A DNA stretch of 64,000 nt from Shewanella olleyana. Lineage in GTDB: Bacteria > Pseudomonadota > Gammaproteobacteria > Enterobacterales > Shewanellaceae. Both the position numbers and the translations under genes were made by a program. Shown one piece after another: positions 1 to 8,661 of the stretch. Below the pieces are notes generated by a model. The model saw only the letters and a list, made by a program, of their open reading frames with translations, was not told the origin of the DNA and made no database searches. Location of the stretch: assembly GCF_023283825.1 (NCBI RefSeq), contig NZ_JAKILD010000001.1, positions 303,664-367,663 on the forward strand, read 5' to 3'. Within the stretch, counting starts at the first letter, position 1. The number at the start of each line of letters is the position of its first letter.

Positions 1-888
1 CAAGCACTAAAAGAAGTGCTTCAGCGTATTCCTGCTGATGCTCATCCAATGGATGTGATGCGTACAGGTTGTTCATTTTTAGGTAACCTTGAGCCCGAAG
101 TTGACTTCACTCAACAAAATACTGCTGCAAACCGCTTACTGGCGGCTTTCCCTGCCATCATGTGTTACTGGTATAAATTCTCTCATGAAGGCGTTGAAAT
201 TGATTGTGTCACTGATGAAGACACCATTGGCGGCCATTTCTTAAAGCTACTGCGCGGCGAGACCCCATCAGAGCAACACCGAAAAGTGATGGATGTATCG
301 TTAATTCTTTACGCTGAACACGAGTTCAATGCTTCGACCTTTACGGCACGTGTTTGTGCATCAACCTTATCTGACATGTACTCATGTATTACCGGTGCGA
401 TTGGTACTTTACGTGGTCCACTTCATGGCGGCGCAAACGAAGCAGCGATGGACATGATCCAACAGTTCACATCGCCTGCTGATGCCAAAACACAAATGGC
501 TGGCATGCTAGAACGTAAAGAAAAAATCATGGGCTTTGGTCATGCGATTTACCGCACTTCAGATCCGCGTAACGTGATTATTAAAGCGTGGTCAGAAAAG
601 CTTGCACACGAGAATGGCGACACTAGCTTGTACGACATTTCTGTGGCGTGTGAAGAGTTCATGTGGGATACCAAGAAACTCTTCTGTAATGCTGATTTCT
701 TCCATGCCTCTGCGTATCACTTCATGGGCATTCCAACTAAGCTATTCACACCGATTTTTGTGTGCTCTCGCTTGACGGGTTGGGCTGCACACGTGATGGA
801 GCAGCGTTCTAATAACCGTATTATCAGACCAAGTGCTGATTACACGGGTTCTGAGCCGCGCACTGTAACGCCAATTAGCGAACGATAA
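1..888 (+). CDS. prpC: 2-methylcitrate synthase, 3' part (5' end outside window)
   Basis: The reading frame is open from base 1, so the start lies upstream; about 295 of roughly 380 residues are present. The enzyme condenses propionyl-CoA with oxaloacetate to 2-methylcitrate, the first step of the methylcitrate cycle. The sequence shows citrate-synthase family landmarks: PMDVMRTG near the visible N-terminus, GPLHGGANEAAM and MGFGHAIYRTSDPR with the two catalytic-type histidines, and RSNNRIIRPSADYTG near the end. PrpC is favoured over citrate synthase GltA because acnD and prpF follow on the same strand. A hairpin terminator follows at once, so acnD probably also has its own promoter. Confidence 0.95.
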   Translation, partial: QALKEVLQRIPADAHPMDVMRTGCSFLGNLEPEVDFTQQNTAANRLLAAFPAIMCYWYKFSHEGVEIDCVTDEDTIGGHFLKLLRGETPSEQHRKVMDVSLILYAEHEFNASTFTARVCASTLSDMYSCITGAIGTLRGPLHGGANEAAMDMIQQFTSPADAKTQMAGMLERKEKIMGFGHAIYRTSDPRNVIIKAWSEKLAHENGDTSLYDISVACEEFMWDTKKLFCNADFFHASAYHFMGIPTKLFTPIFVCSRLTGWAAHVMEQRSNNRIIRPSADYTGSEPRTVTPISER

Positions 889-896
889 ATAGCTTA

Positions 897-922
897 GGCT
901 GACGGATGACGTCAGCCTTTTT
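897..922 (+). terminator. intrinsic terminator after prpC
   Basis: Perfect 8-bp stem (897-904 with 910-917), 5-nt loop, then five T and a T-rich stretch. It starts 9 nt after the prpC stop codon. Confidence 0.85.
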
Positions 923-1149
923 ACTTTTTATCTAATTCATCAATTATTTAAGCACTCATGCTTATGTTTGATTCTGTTTTCCTTTAGTCATGTTCATCGC
1001 CCTAACTGATGCGATAAAAAAAATAAAAATAAAAATAAAAACTAAAAGCACCAACACTTTGCAAGAAGCAACGAACATGTGCACTGCAATTTGAACAGCA
1101 AACCATTACGGGCTGAGTGATATAACAAACAATAACAACGGACTTGTTT

Positions 1150-3759
1150 ATGAACGTCAATTATAGAAAATCGTTATCGGGTACTAATCTTGATTATTTT
1201 GATACCCAAGCGGCAGTTGAGGCTATAGCCCCAGGTGCTTATGCCAAGTTACCTTACACATCGCGTGTTTATGCGGAAAACCTCGTTAGACGTTGCTCGC
1301 CAGAGACCTTAACCGACTCACTTAAACAAATTATCGAGCGCAAACGCGATTTAGATTTTCCTTGGTACCCTGCACGTGTGGTTTGTCATGATATTTTAGG
1401 CCAAACCGCATTGGTGGACTTAGCTGGCTTACGTGACGCCATTGCTGAAAAAGGCGGCGACCCATCTAAAGTAAACCCAGTTGTACCGACGCAGCTCATT
1501 GTGGACCATTCTCTAGCTGTAGAGCACGCAGGGTTTGAAAAAGATGCCTTTGAGAAAAATCGTGCCATTGAGGATAGACGTAACGATGACCGTTTTCATT
1601 TCATTAATTGGACCAAAGAGGCCTTTGAAAACATTGATGTGATCCAGCCGGGTAATGGCATTATGCATCAAATCAATCTTGAGAAAATGTCGCCTGTAGT
1701 GCAAGCCCGTGAAGGCGTGGCATTTCCTGATACTTTAGTCGGCACCGACAGCCATACGCCACATGTTGATGCGTTAGGGGTTATTGCCATCGGTGTGGGC
1801 GGCTTAGAAGCTGAAAGCGTGATGTTAGGTCGTCCATCTTGGATGCGCCTACCGGATATTGTCGGTGTTGAGCTTGTCGGTGAGCGCCAACCTGGTATTA
1901 CAGCAACCGATATCGTCCTTGCGATTACCGAGTTTTTGCGTGAACAAAAAGTAGTGTCCACTTACCTTGAGTTTTACGGTGAAGGCGCTGCAAATCTCAC
2001 CTTGGGCGATCGCGCTACCATCTCAAATATGACGCCTGAATTTGGCGCTACAGCAGCTATGTTCTACATCGATGATAAAACTATCGATTATTTAAAGTTG
2101 ACTGGCCGTGATGATGAGCAAGTTGAGTTAGTTGAAACCTATGCCAAAGCCAATGGTTTATGGGCAGATACGCTAACCAATGTTGAATACGAGCGTGTAT
2201 TACAGTTTGATTTATCATCAGTTGGCCGCAACATTGCAGGACCATCTAATCCTCACAGACGTGTTTCTACCGCTGATTTAGCGGCAGAAGGGATCAGTGG
2301 CAAAGTAGAAAATGAAGCAGGCTTAATGCCTGATGGTGCTTGTATTATTGCTGCGATTACCAGCTGTACCAACACCTCAAACCCTCGCAACGTAATTGCA
2401 GCAGGTTTACTTGCTCGTAACGCGAATGCTAAAGGGTTAACTCGTAAACCTTGGGTTAAAACCTCGTTAGCACCAGGGTCTAAAGCGGTGCAACTTTACC
2501 TTGAAGAAGCCAAATTATTGCCGGAACTGGAAGCCTTGGGCTTTGGTATTGTTGGTTTTGCTTGTACCACTTGTAATGGCATGAGCGGTGCACTTGATCC
2601 TGTGATTCAGAAAGAAGTGATAGAGCGCGATTTATACGCCACTGCAGTGCTATCGGGTAACCGTAATTTCGATGGTCGAATTCATCCATATGCAAAACAA
2701 GCCTTTTTAGCCTCACCGCCGTTAGTCGTTGCTTATGCGATTGCAGGCACGATTCGTTTTGATATCGAGAAAGACGTACTAGGTAAAGATAACGAAGGTA
2801 ACGATATTCGCCTGAAAGATTTATGGCCATCGGATGCAGAAATTGATGCTGTGATTGCAAAAAGCGTTAAGCCTGAACAGTTCCGCAAAGTGTATGAGCC
2901 TATGTTTGACATAAAAGTGGATTATGGCTCTTCACAAGAGGGTTCATCAGCAAAGATTGATCCACAATATGAGTGGCGCCCTCAAAGCACTTATATTCGT
3001 CGCCCTCCATACTGGGAAGGCGCATTAGCCGGTGAGCGTTCAATGAAAGGCATGCGACCATTAGCGGTATTAGGTGACAACATCACTACCGATCATTTAT
3101 CGCCATCAAATGCGATTATGCTCGACAGTGCAGCAGGTGCCTACCTAGATAAAATGGGCTTACCAGAAGAAGATTTTAATTCTTATGCTACTCATCGCGG
3201 TGACCATCTAACTGCTCAACGTGCAACGTTTGCTAACCCGAAACTGCTCAATGAAATGGTGCAAGACAATGGCCAAATCAAACAAGGTTCTTATGCGCGA
3301 ATTGAGCCAGAAGGTCAGGTAAGTCGAATGTGGGAAGCTATTGAAACCTACATGGAGCGTAAGCAGCCACTTGTGATTGTTGCTGGCAAAGATTACGGCC
3401 AAGGTTCAAGCCGTGACTGGGCGGCAAAAGGCGTTCGTTTAGCTGGGGTTGAAGTAATTGTTGCTGAAGGTTTTGAGCGAATCCATCGCACTAACTTAGT
3501 GGGAATGGGTGTCTTGCCTGTTGAATTTATCAATGGCGAAACCCGCCATACTTATAGCATAGATGGCACAGAAACCTTTGATGTAGTAGGCGAACGTACA
3601 CCTGGTGCTCAGCTTACCTTGATTATTCTTCGTACTAACGGTGAAAGCGTTGAAGTGCCTGTGAAGTGCCGTTTAGATACTGCTGAAGAGTTATCGGTTT
3701 ATGAAGCTGGTGGAATTTTGCAGCGCTTTGCGCAGGACTTTCTTGAAAGTAACCAGTAA
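1150..3759 (+). CDS. acnD: Fe/S-dependent 2-methylcitrate dehydratase AcnD
   Basis: Aconitase-family enzyme (869 aa) that dehydrates 2-methylcitrate to 2-methylaconitate together with PrpF, replacing PrpD. The three 4Fe-4S cysteine ligands are visible as SCTNTSNPRN (Cys406) and CTTCNG (Cys472, Cys475). The C-terminal swivel domain carries GDNITTDHLSPSN and GKDYGQGSSRDWAAKG. The frame opens at a TTG at 1144, but the ATG at 1150 gives the usual N-terminus MNVNYRKSL. The upstream 260 bp holds the prpC terminator and an A-rich tract with AAAAT repeats at about 1014-1044. Assignment to AcnD rather than AcnA rests on the prpC and prpF neighbours and overall resemblance. Confidence 0.95.
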   Translation: MNVNYRKSLSGTNLDYFDTQAAVEAIAPGAYAKLPYTSRVYAENLVRRCSPETLTDSLKQIIERKRDLDFPWYPARVVCHDILGQTALVDLAGLRDAIAEKGGDPSKVNPVVPTQLIVDHSLAVEHAGFEKDAFEKNRAIEDRRNDDRFHFINWTKEAFENIDVIQPGNGIMHQINLEKMSPVVQAREGVAFPDTLVGTDSHTPHVDALGVIAIGVGGLEAESVMLGRPSWMRLPDIVGVELVGERQPGITATDIVLAITEFLREQKVVSTYLEFYGEGAANLTLGDRATISNMTPEFGATAAMFYIDDKTIDYLKLTGRDDEQVELVETYAKANGLWADTLTNVEYERVLQFDLSSVGRNIAGPSNPHRRVSTADLAAEGISGKVENEAGLMPDGACIIAAITSCTNTSNPRNVIAAGLLARNANAKGLTRKPWVKTSLAPGSKAVQLYLEEAKLLPELEALGFGIVGFACTTCNGMSGALDPVIQKEVIERDLYATAVLSGNRNFDGRIHPYAKQAFLASPPLVVAYAIAGTIRFDIEKDVLGKDNEGNDIRLKDLWPSDAEIDAVIAKSVKPEQFRKVYEPMFDIKVDYGSSQEGSSAKIDPQYEWRPQSTYIRRPPYWEGALAGERSMKGMRPLAVLGDNITTDHLSPSNAIMLDSAAGAYLDKMGLPEEDFNSYATHRGDHLTAQRATFANPKLLNEMVQDNGQIKQGSYARIEPEGQVSRMWEAIETYMERKQPLVIVAGKDYGQGSSRDWAAKGVRLAGVEVIVAEGFERIHRTNLVGMGVLPVEFINGETRHTYSIDGTETFDVVGERTPGAQLTLIILRTNGESVEVPVKCRLDTAEELSVYEAGGILQRFAQDFLESNQ

Positions 3760-3785
3760 CGTTATAGCTGACTAATACATGAAAT

Positions 3786-3829
3786 AAAGCGCGAAATAAA
3801 AGCTATGAAGGCAGGTTTCGCGCTTTTTT
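3786..3829 (+). terminator. intrinsic terminator after acnD
   Basis: 11-bp perfect stem (3786-3796 with 3816-3826) ending in GCGCGAAA/TTTCGCGC, a 19-nt loop, then a run of T to 3829. Confidence 0.75.
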
Positions 3830-3882
3830 ATTGCGTATTTAGCTCATTTTGATTGAACAAAATAATGCGAGTAGGAATTAGT

Positions 3883-5130
3883 ATGTCTACGGAAAATAAG
3901 ACACATTCTCCACAACAATTAGCGCCACGATCAGCACCTCAAGTAAAGATTGCAGCTACCTACATGCGTGGCGGCACCAGTAAAGGGGTGTTTTTTAACT
4001 TAACTGATTTACCCCAAGCTGCTCAAGTTGCAGGTGCTGCACGTGATTCGCTTTTACTGAGAGTGATTGGCAGCCCAGATCCATACGGTAAACAAACCGA
4101 CGGTATGGGCGGCGCAACCTCAAGTACTAGTAAAACGGTCATTCTCTCGAAAAGCACCCAAGAAAATCACGATGTAGATTATCTTTTCGGCCAAGTGGCC
4201 ATTGATAAACCCTTCGTCGATTGGAGTGGAAATTGCGGTAATTTAACTGCAGCGGTTGGTTCTTTCGCAATATCAAACGGTTTAGTGGATGCGAGCCGAG
4301 TTCCACAAAATGGCATTGCTGTGGTGCGTATTTGGCAAGCAAATATCAATAAAACGATTATTGCTCACGTACCAATGACTAATGGTGAAGTGCAAGAAAC
4401 CGGTGATTTTGAACTCGATGGAGTTACATTTCCTGCTGCTGAAGTATTGGTGGAATTTATGGCGCCAGCTGATGCTGATGCAGCTATGTTTCCTACTGGC
4501 AATGTGGTTGATGAGTTAGTGCTGCCGCAGTCTATTCCTGAGTTTAGCGCTAAAGGCGTAGAGTCAGTGAAAGCCACGATGATCAATGCTGGCATTCCTA
4601 CTATTTTTGTTAATGCTGCTGATATTGGTTATCAAGGAAATGAGCTACAAGATGACATTAATAGTGACCCACAAGCGTTAGCATTTTTTGAAATGCTGCG
4701 CGCCCATGGTGCCGTGAAAATGGGATTAGTCAATCACATTGATGAAGCTGCTGCTCGCCAACATACACCTAAAATTGCCTTTGTATCAGCCCCAAGTGAT
4801 TACACTTCATCTAGTGGGAAAGCCATAGCAAGTACTGATATAGACTTACAAGTGCGCGCATTATCCATGGGGAAATTACACCATGCGATGATGGGAACAG
4901 CCGCCGTAGCCATAGGCACAGCTGCTGCTGTTGAAGGCTCTCTTGTTAACCTAGCTGCGGGTGGCACACCACGTACTCAAGTGGTGTTTGGTCATCCGTC
5001 TGGTACGCTAAAAGTTGGCGCAGAGGCGACATTGGCTGATAACAACTGGCAAGTTAACAAAGCCAGTATGAGCCGCAGTGCAAGAGTGTTGATGGAAGGT
5101 TGGGTGAGAATTCCTGGAGATAGCTTTTAA
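3883..5130 (+). CDS. prpF: 2-methylaconitate cis-trans isomerase PrpF
   Basis: PrpF isomerises the trans-2-methylaconitate made by AcnD so that ordinary aconitase can hydrate it; the pair replaces PrpD. It has the diaminopimelate-epimerase-like fold of the PrpF/DUF453 family. Visible motifs are TYMRGGTSKGVFF near residue 40, PYGKQTDGMGGATSSTSK, and GNCGNLTAAVGSF containing the family's active-site cysteine. The frame is open from a TTG at 3853 and has an ATG at 3865, but the ATG at 3883 has AGGA 7 nt upstream and gives 415 aa, close to the family length near 395. Own terminator downstream. Confidence 0.93.
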   Translation: MSTENKTHSPQQLAPRSAPQVKIAATYMRGGTSKGVFFNLTDLPQAAQVAGAARDSLLLRVIGSPDPYGKQTDGMGGATSSTSKTVILSKSTQENHDVDYLFGQVAIDKPFVDWSGNCGNLTAAVGSFAISNGLVDASRVPQNGIAVVRIWQANINKTIIAHVPMTNGEVQETGDFELDGVTFPAAEVLVEFMAPADADAAMFPTGNVVDELVLPQSIPEFSAKGVESVKATMINAGIPTIFVNAADIGYQGNELQDDINSDPQALAFFEMLRAHGAVKMGLVNHIDEAAARQHTPKIAFVSAPSDYTSSSGKAIASTDIDLQVRALSMGKLHHAMMGTAAVAIGTAAAVEGSLVNLAAGGTPRTQVVFGHPSGTLKVGAEATLADNNWQVNKASMSRSARVLMEGWVRIPGDSF

Positions 5131-5180
5131 ATCTAGACTTAAACTTTTTAACACCTAACTTATCTAGGTAATATTTATCA

Positions 5181-5214
5181 AAGGCTAGCAATCTCATTAT
5201 TGCTAGCCTTTTTT
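5181..5214 (+). terminator. intrinsic terminator after prpF
   Basis: Perfect 10-bp stem AAGGCTAGCA/TGCTAGCCTT (5181-5190 with 5201-5210), 10-nt loop, T run to 5214. Confidence 0.85.
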
Positions 5215-5253
5215 CATTATGTTTCGGTTTGCTCCATTAATTGGGGGTAGTCT

Positions 5254-5436
5254 CACGGCTAGAGCATTATAAATCCGATTTACAGACAATATCGACCTAA
5301 AAGTCACCAAAAAATTTATGCGGGGAATGCTTTCAGCCAGATTAATGAGCGAGTCGTTTGTGAAAATAGGTTTAGATTGCAAAATAGAGTATTTTTTAAA
5401 CTATACATGGTCAAAAATCATAATGCTCTAGTCGTG
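5254..5436. repeat. MITE-like inverted-repeat element, 183 bp
   Basis: A 17-bp sequence, CACGGCTAGAGCATTAT at 5254-5270, recurs in inverse orientation at 5420-5436 with one mismatch. The interior is AT-rich and has no ORF. The rest of the 5131-5536 gap holds only the prpF terminator and the promoter region of the next small gene. Size and terminal inverted repeats fit a non-autonomous mobile element, but no target duplication is obvious, so this is an inference. Confidence 0.45.
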
Positions 5437-5536
5437 CCTTGCTAATTGATCATCTAACTATTGGCAATTGACTCTCCGTATTGGTTTAACTTATAGTACG
5501 AGTTAAAAGGATTCTGTTTTACATTCAAGGATTAGA

Positions 5537-5875
5537 ATGAACCACCTATTTGTTTACATCTGCCTTAATGGCTTTTTCTTGATGTATTTAATCATCAAGA
5601 ATAATCAGATTCAGAAAGACATTTGCCTTTATATCGAACATGAATACCCAGAGTGTTGGCAGAAATATTTACTAAATGGTAAAAGGCTAGGAAATCCTGA
5701 AAAGTGGTCAAAACTTTTTGCTATTGAGTCAGCAACCAGCGGTGAAATCTTCAAATTTCAGAACCCGGACTTATTAAACCTTCAAACGAAACAAAGTAAA
5801 AATTTCGATCTAATGGCTTTAATTCCGATATTCCTAACAATAATTTTAAGTTTGGTTGAATATTTATTGAATTAG
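5537..5875 (+). CDS. small membrane protein of unknown function
   Basis: 112 aa, not recognised. Hydrophobic segments at about residues 4-20 and 91-111 frame a central part of roughly 70 residues containing CWQKYLLNGKRLGNPEKWSKLF. The ends could be two membrane helices with a cytoplasmic or periplasmic loop between them. AAGGA lies 5-6 nt before the ATG, supporting the start. It stands alone between two inverted-repeat elements, with no operon partner. Composition is AT-rich compared with the prp genes, which may mean it is accessory. Confidence 0.6.
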   Translation: MNHLFVYICLNGFFLMYLIIKNNQIQKDICLYIEHEYPECWQKYLLNGKRLGNPEKWSKLFAIESATSGEIFKFQNPDLLNLQTKQSKNFDLMALIPIFLTIILSLVEYLLN

Positions 5876-6008
5876 GTGAGCACTTCTTTTAAACAATCAC
5901 CTTAAACCTTGGGTATGTATTTTATACTTCTTAAATTCTTTGATACTGGCAGGTTTATTTAAGTTCATAGCTTCAAGTTAATCTATTGCCTGCCGCAGGC
6001 TTATGTGC

Positions 6009-6090
6009 AAGCACGACTGTGACACGCAGCAAGTTCATCCCTGAAAGCTCGGCCATGACGTCCATGTCATGGACGGTCACAGCCGCGCTT
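6009..6090. repeat. long imperfect hairpin (REP-like intergenic element)
   Basis: AAGCACGACTGTGAC at 6009-6023 pairs with 6076-6090 with two mismatches, and a perfect odd palindrome GTCCATG-T-CATGGAC (6060-6074) sits inside the arms. The segment is clearly more GC-rich than its AT-rich surroundings. It is the only structured part of the 5876-6300 gap; the rest shows no gene. Confidence 0.5.
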
Positions 6091-6300
6091 ACACTGGGAT
6101 TCAAATTTCTTCGATGTAACTTTGCTCGGAATAAAAATAATAAAAGGCTTGTTTGATGGGTAAGTCACATGCATTGAGAGTAATAAGTAATTTGTGAATC
6201 AACAGACGGTAACCAATAGTCATGAGTATGGATTCTTGAACAAGTTAAATGTGAGCTTTATAAACATGGGCTTTTTAAACATAAGTTATTCAAACTCAGT

Positions 6301-6477
6301 TCATACATTTGCGGTTTCAAGAGCTTGTATTTTTTTAAGCACTTCTTCTGCTTCTGCAGTTAAGCTCGAGTAGGTTCTTATATCCCCGTTTCTTTGAGCA
6401 TGCATGGCTTGTTCAAGCAGTGTTGAGTATTGTTTTTCAAGTTTGTTGATAGGATTAGTTTTAAAAAAAGAAAACAT
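6301..6477 (-). CDS. small DUF6435-like protein
   Basis: 58 aa beginning MFSFFKTNP, followed by an amphipathic helical body (KLEKQYSTLLEQAMHAQRNG, LTAEAEEVLKKIQALE). This resembles a family of short gammaproteobacterial proteins annotated as DUF6435; I recall the family by its MFSFFK start and AQRNGDIR segment, and its function is unknown. The frame is open from a TTG at 6504, but the third candidate start, the ATG at 6477, has GGA 6 nt upstream and gives the family-like N-terminus. It lies just downstream of recD on the same strand and may be co-transcribed. Confidence 0.65.
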   Translation of the reverse strand: MFSFFKTNPINKLEKQYSTLLEQAMHAQRNGDIRTYSSLTAEAEEVLKKIQALETANV

Positions 6478-6567
6478 AGGCATTCCGTTATTATTGATTT
6501 TCAATAATGTACGAAGTGCCTATTAAAAGGGTTCAGTTTAGAATCAACCAGAATTAAGTAAAACAGT

Positions 6568-8661
6568 TTAAACAGACTCGCTTTCCTTGCCCCATAACCT
6601 CAGTGCCAACCCTGATGCTCTTGAAGTCACTTGTTTACACGCTCTTTCGAATACATAAGGTGAGCCTAAGCAAATAAAGTGCTCTTTAGCGCGAGTAATC
6701 GCGGTGTAAACCAGCTCTTTGGTTAGTAGTTGCCACTGCGCATTGCTGGGTTTTTGCGGCAAAACAAACGCCACTTGTTCAAACTCACTGCCTTGGCTTT
6801 TATGTACGGTCATCGCAAAACAACTGTCATGTTGTGGTAAACGCGCGGGTTGCACTTTTAGCAAGCTGCCATCTGCTTTGATGAAGTAGGCCATAAGTCG
6901 TTCAGGCTTAAGCTCATCTTGTAAAATCAGTCCAATATCACCATTAAACAAACCTAAGTTGTAATCGTTACTTTGAATAATGATCGGCCTGCCAAGATAA
7001 AACTCTTGGGTGGGTTTTATCCAGTGATTTTGTTTCAGTACATTTGTGATGGCGAGGTTCATGCCTTCAACGCCAAATTCACCTGAACGCATAGCGCATA
7101 AAATGCGGAACTGATTAAAACTGTCGATAATGTCTGCGGCGTTGTGACCCGCCTCTGTAGCGCCTTGTTCAAAATGATGTTGATTATCCAGCACCATTTG
7201 CAAGTATTGACTGTAAGCAGCAACTGCAGCTTGTAGTAGCTGTAAGCTTTGACCTTCAGCTTGATGCTCAATCCATGTCAGCTCTTGATGACCTTGCTGC
7301 CATTCACGGCGAATACCATTGATATCCACTCTGTTCACCGCGGTTGCAAGCAAGCCAATCCCTGCATCACCTTTAAAGCGGTGGCTGTGCATTAACATGC
7401 ATAGGTTGTCACCAATCATTGGTGTTTGATCAATAAATTGATGGGTATCTTCACCTGTTAACTGATGGAGTAATTCAGCTTGTTTAGCTGAATAACGCAT
7501 TCGCCAAGGCTGTGATTTCTCATTAGTTATTTCTGGGTTAGCAGCTGTACTGACTGGTGTGTTGACTTGAGTATTGGCAAGTCCCGAGCAAATATCAGCT
7601 AATACTGCGCCAGCTTCAACAGAGGCTAACTGGTCTTGATCGCCTAAGAGTATTAATCTTGATTGGCTTGGTAGGGCATTAAGCAACTTATGCATCATAG
7701 GCAAATCCACCATAGATGCTTCATCGACGACCAATAAATCTAATCGTAGTGGGTTGTCTTTATGGTGCCTAAAGGCGTGCGAGTTTGGAATGACCCCTAA
7801 CAAGCGATGTAAAGTGGCCGCTTCTTCTGGAATATTATTCAGCGCATCGATTAACTCTGATTTGCCTGTTTGGCTGACTTGAGCCAGTAGGCGAGATTTA
7901 GACGCTTTGATAGATTCACTTAACCTTGCTGCAGCTTTACCTGTCGGTGCCACTAAGCGAATGGTTAATGCTTCTTGAGTCAGTAACAGTAAAAGCAGTT
8001 TAGTGACTGTGGTGGTTTTACCTGTCCCCGGGCCACCCGTGATCACAGCGAGTGCTTTGGTCAATGCTGTGGCAGTGGCGACTTTTTGCCAGTTTATGGC
8101 TGCAGATGTGTTTGAATTCACATCATCAAATAAATCATTTAAATAGGCGGGTAAAACCTGAGTATTGACGTTTAAATCAATCGCGGCCATTTGATTTAAT
8201 CGATCAGCGACCTGGGTTTCAAAGTGATAATATTTATTTAAATATAACCGCCCATGTTCAAAAATCAGCGGCTGATTATCATAAGGCTTGCCGACACAAG
8301 CTAAGTTAATGATAGCGTCTGCAACTTGTTGATGGTCAATGGTTAATTGACATAAAGATTGCTGCTCACAAAACGGGTTGGCTAAATCAATACTATTGAT
8401 AACCAGACAGCTATGCTGACTGGAAAGCTGCTGACTGACTAGGGCGCAGATAAACAATAAAAAATCATCATGGTCAGCATTAGACTGACGTTGATCTTTT
8501 ATATAGGCCGTTGAATTGGCCTTTATCTTATCAGCTTGCTTAGCCTGCATATTTGCCATTTCTAAAGCAAAATGACGGTCAAGTGGCGTAATCAAACCTT
8601 GCTGCTGCCAGTGTTTTAATAAATCTTTTATTGGTGCGTGAAGTTGGAGTAATTGACTCAT
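6568..8661 (-). CDS. recD: exodeoxyribonuclease V subunit alpha RecD
   Basis: Fast 5'-3' helicase subunit of the RecBCD complex, which resects double-strand breaks and degrades foreign linear DNA. 697 aa. The N-terminal domain is followed by a superfamily 1 helicase: Walker A GGPGTGKT at residues 209-216, VVDEASMVDL as Walker B, GDQDQLASVEAGAVLADI, and the C-terminal helicase motif TVHKSQGSEF. Its ATG overlaps the recB stop by 4 nt (ATGA), so translation is probably coupled. A moderately variable linker rich in Asn/Thr lies near residues 365-385. Length is somewhat above the E. coli protein (608 aa). Confidence 0.95.
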   Translation of the reverse strand: MSQLLQLHAPIKDLLKHWQQQGLITPLDRHFALEMANMQAKQADKIKANSTAYIKDQRQSNADHDDFLLFICALVSQQLSSQHSCLVINSIDLANPFCEQQSLCQLTIDHQQVADAIINLACVGKPYDNQPLIFEHGRLYLNKYYHFETQVADRLNQMAAIDLNVNTQVLPAYLNDLFDDVNSNTSAAINWQKVATATALTKALAVITGGPGTGKTTTVTKLLLLLLTQEALTIRLVAPTGKAAARLSESIKASKSRLLAQVSQTGKSELIDALNNIPEEAATLHRLLGVIPNSHAFRHHKDNPLRLDLLVVDEASMVDLPMMHKLLNALPSQSRLILLGDQDQLASVEAGAVLADICSGLANTQVNTPVSTAANPEITNEKSQPWRMRYSAKQAELLHQLTGEDTHQFIDQTPMIGDNLCMLMHSHRFKGDAGIGLLATAVNRVDINGIRREWQQGHQELTWIEHQAEGQSLQLLQAAVAAYSQYLQMVLDNQHHFEQGATEAGHNAADIIDSFNQFRILCAMRSGEFGVEGMNLAITNVLKQNHWIKPTQEFYLGRPIIIQSNDYNLGLFNGDIGLILQDELKPERLMAYFIKADGSLLKVQPARLPQHDSCFAMTVHKSQGSEFEQVAFVLPQKPSNAQWQLLTKELVYTAITRAKEHFICLGSPYVFERACKQVTSRASGLALRLWGKESESV

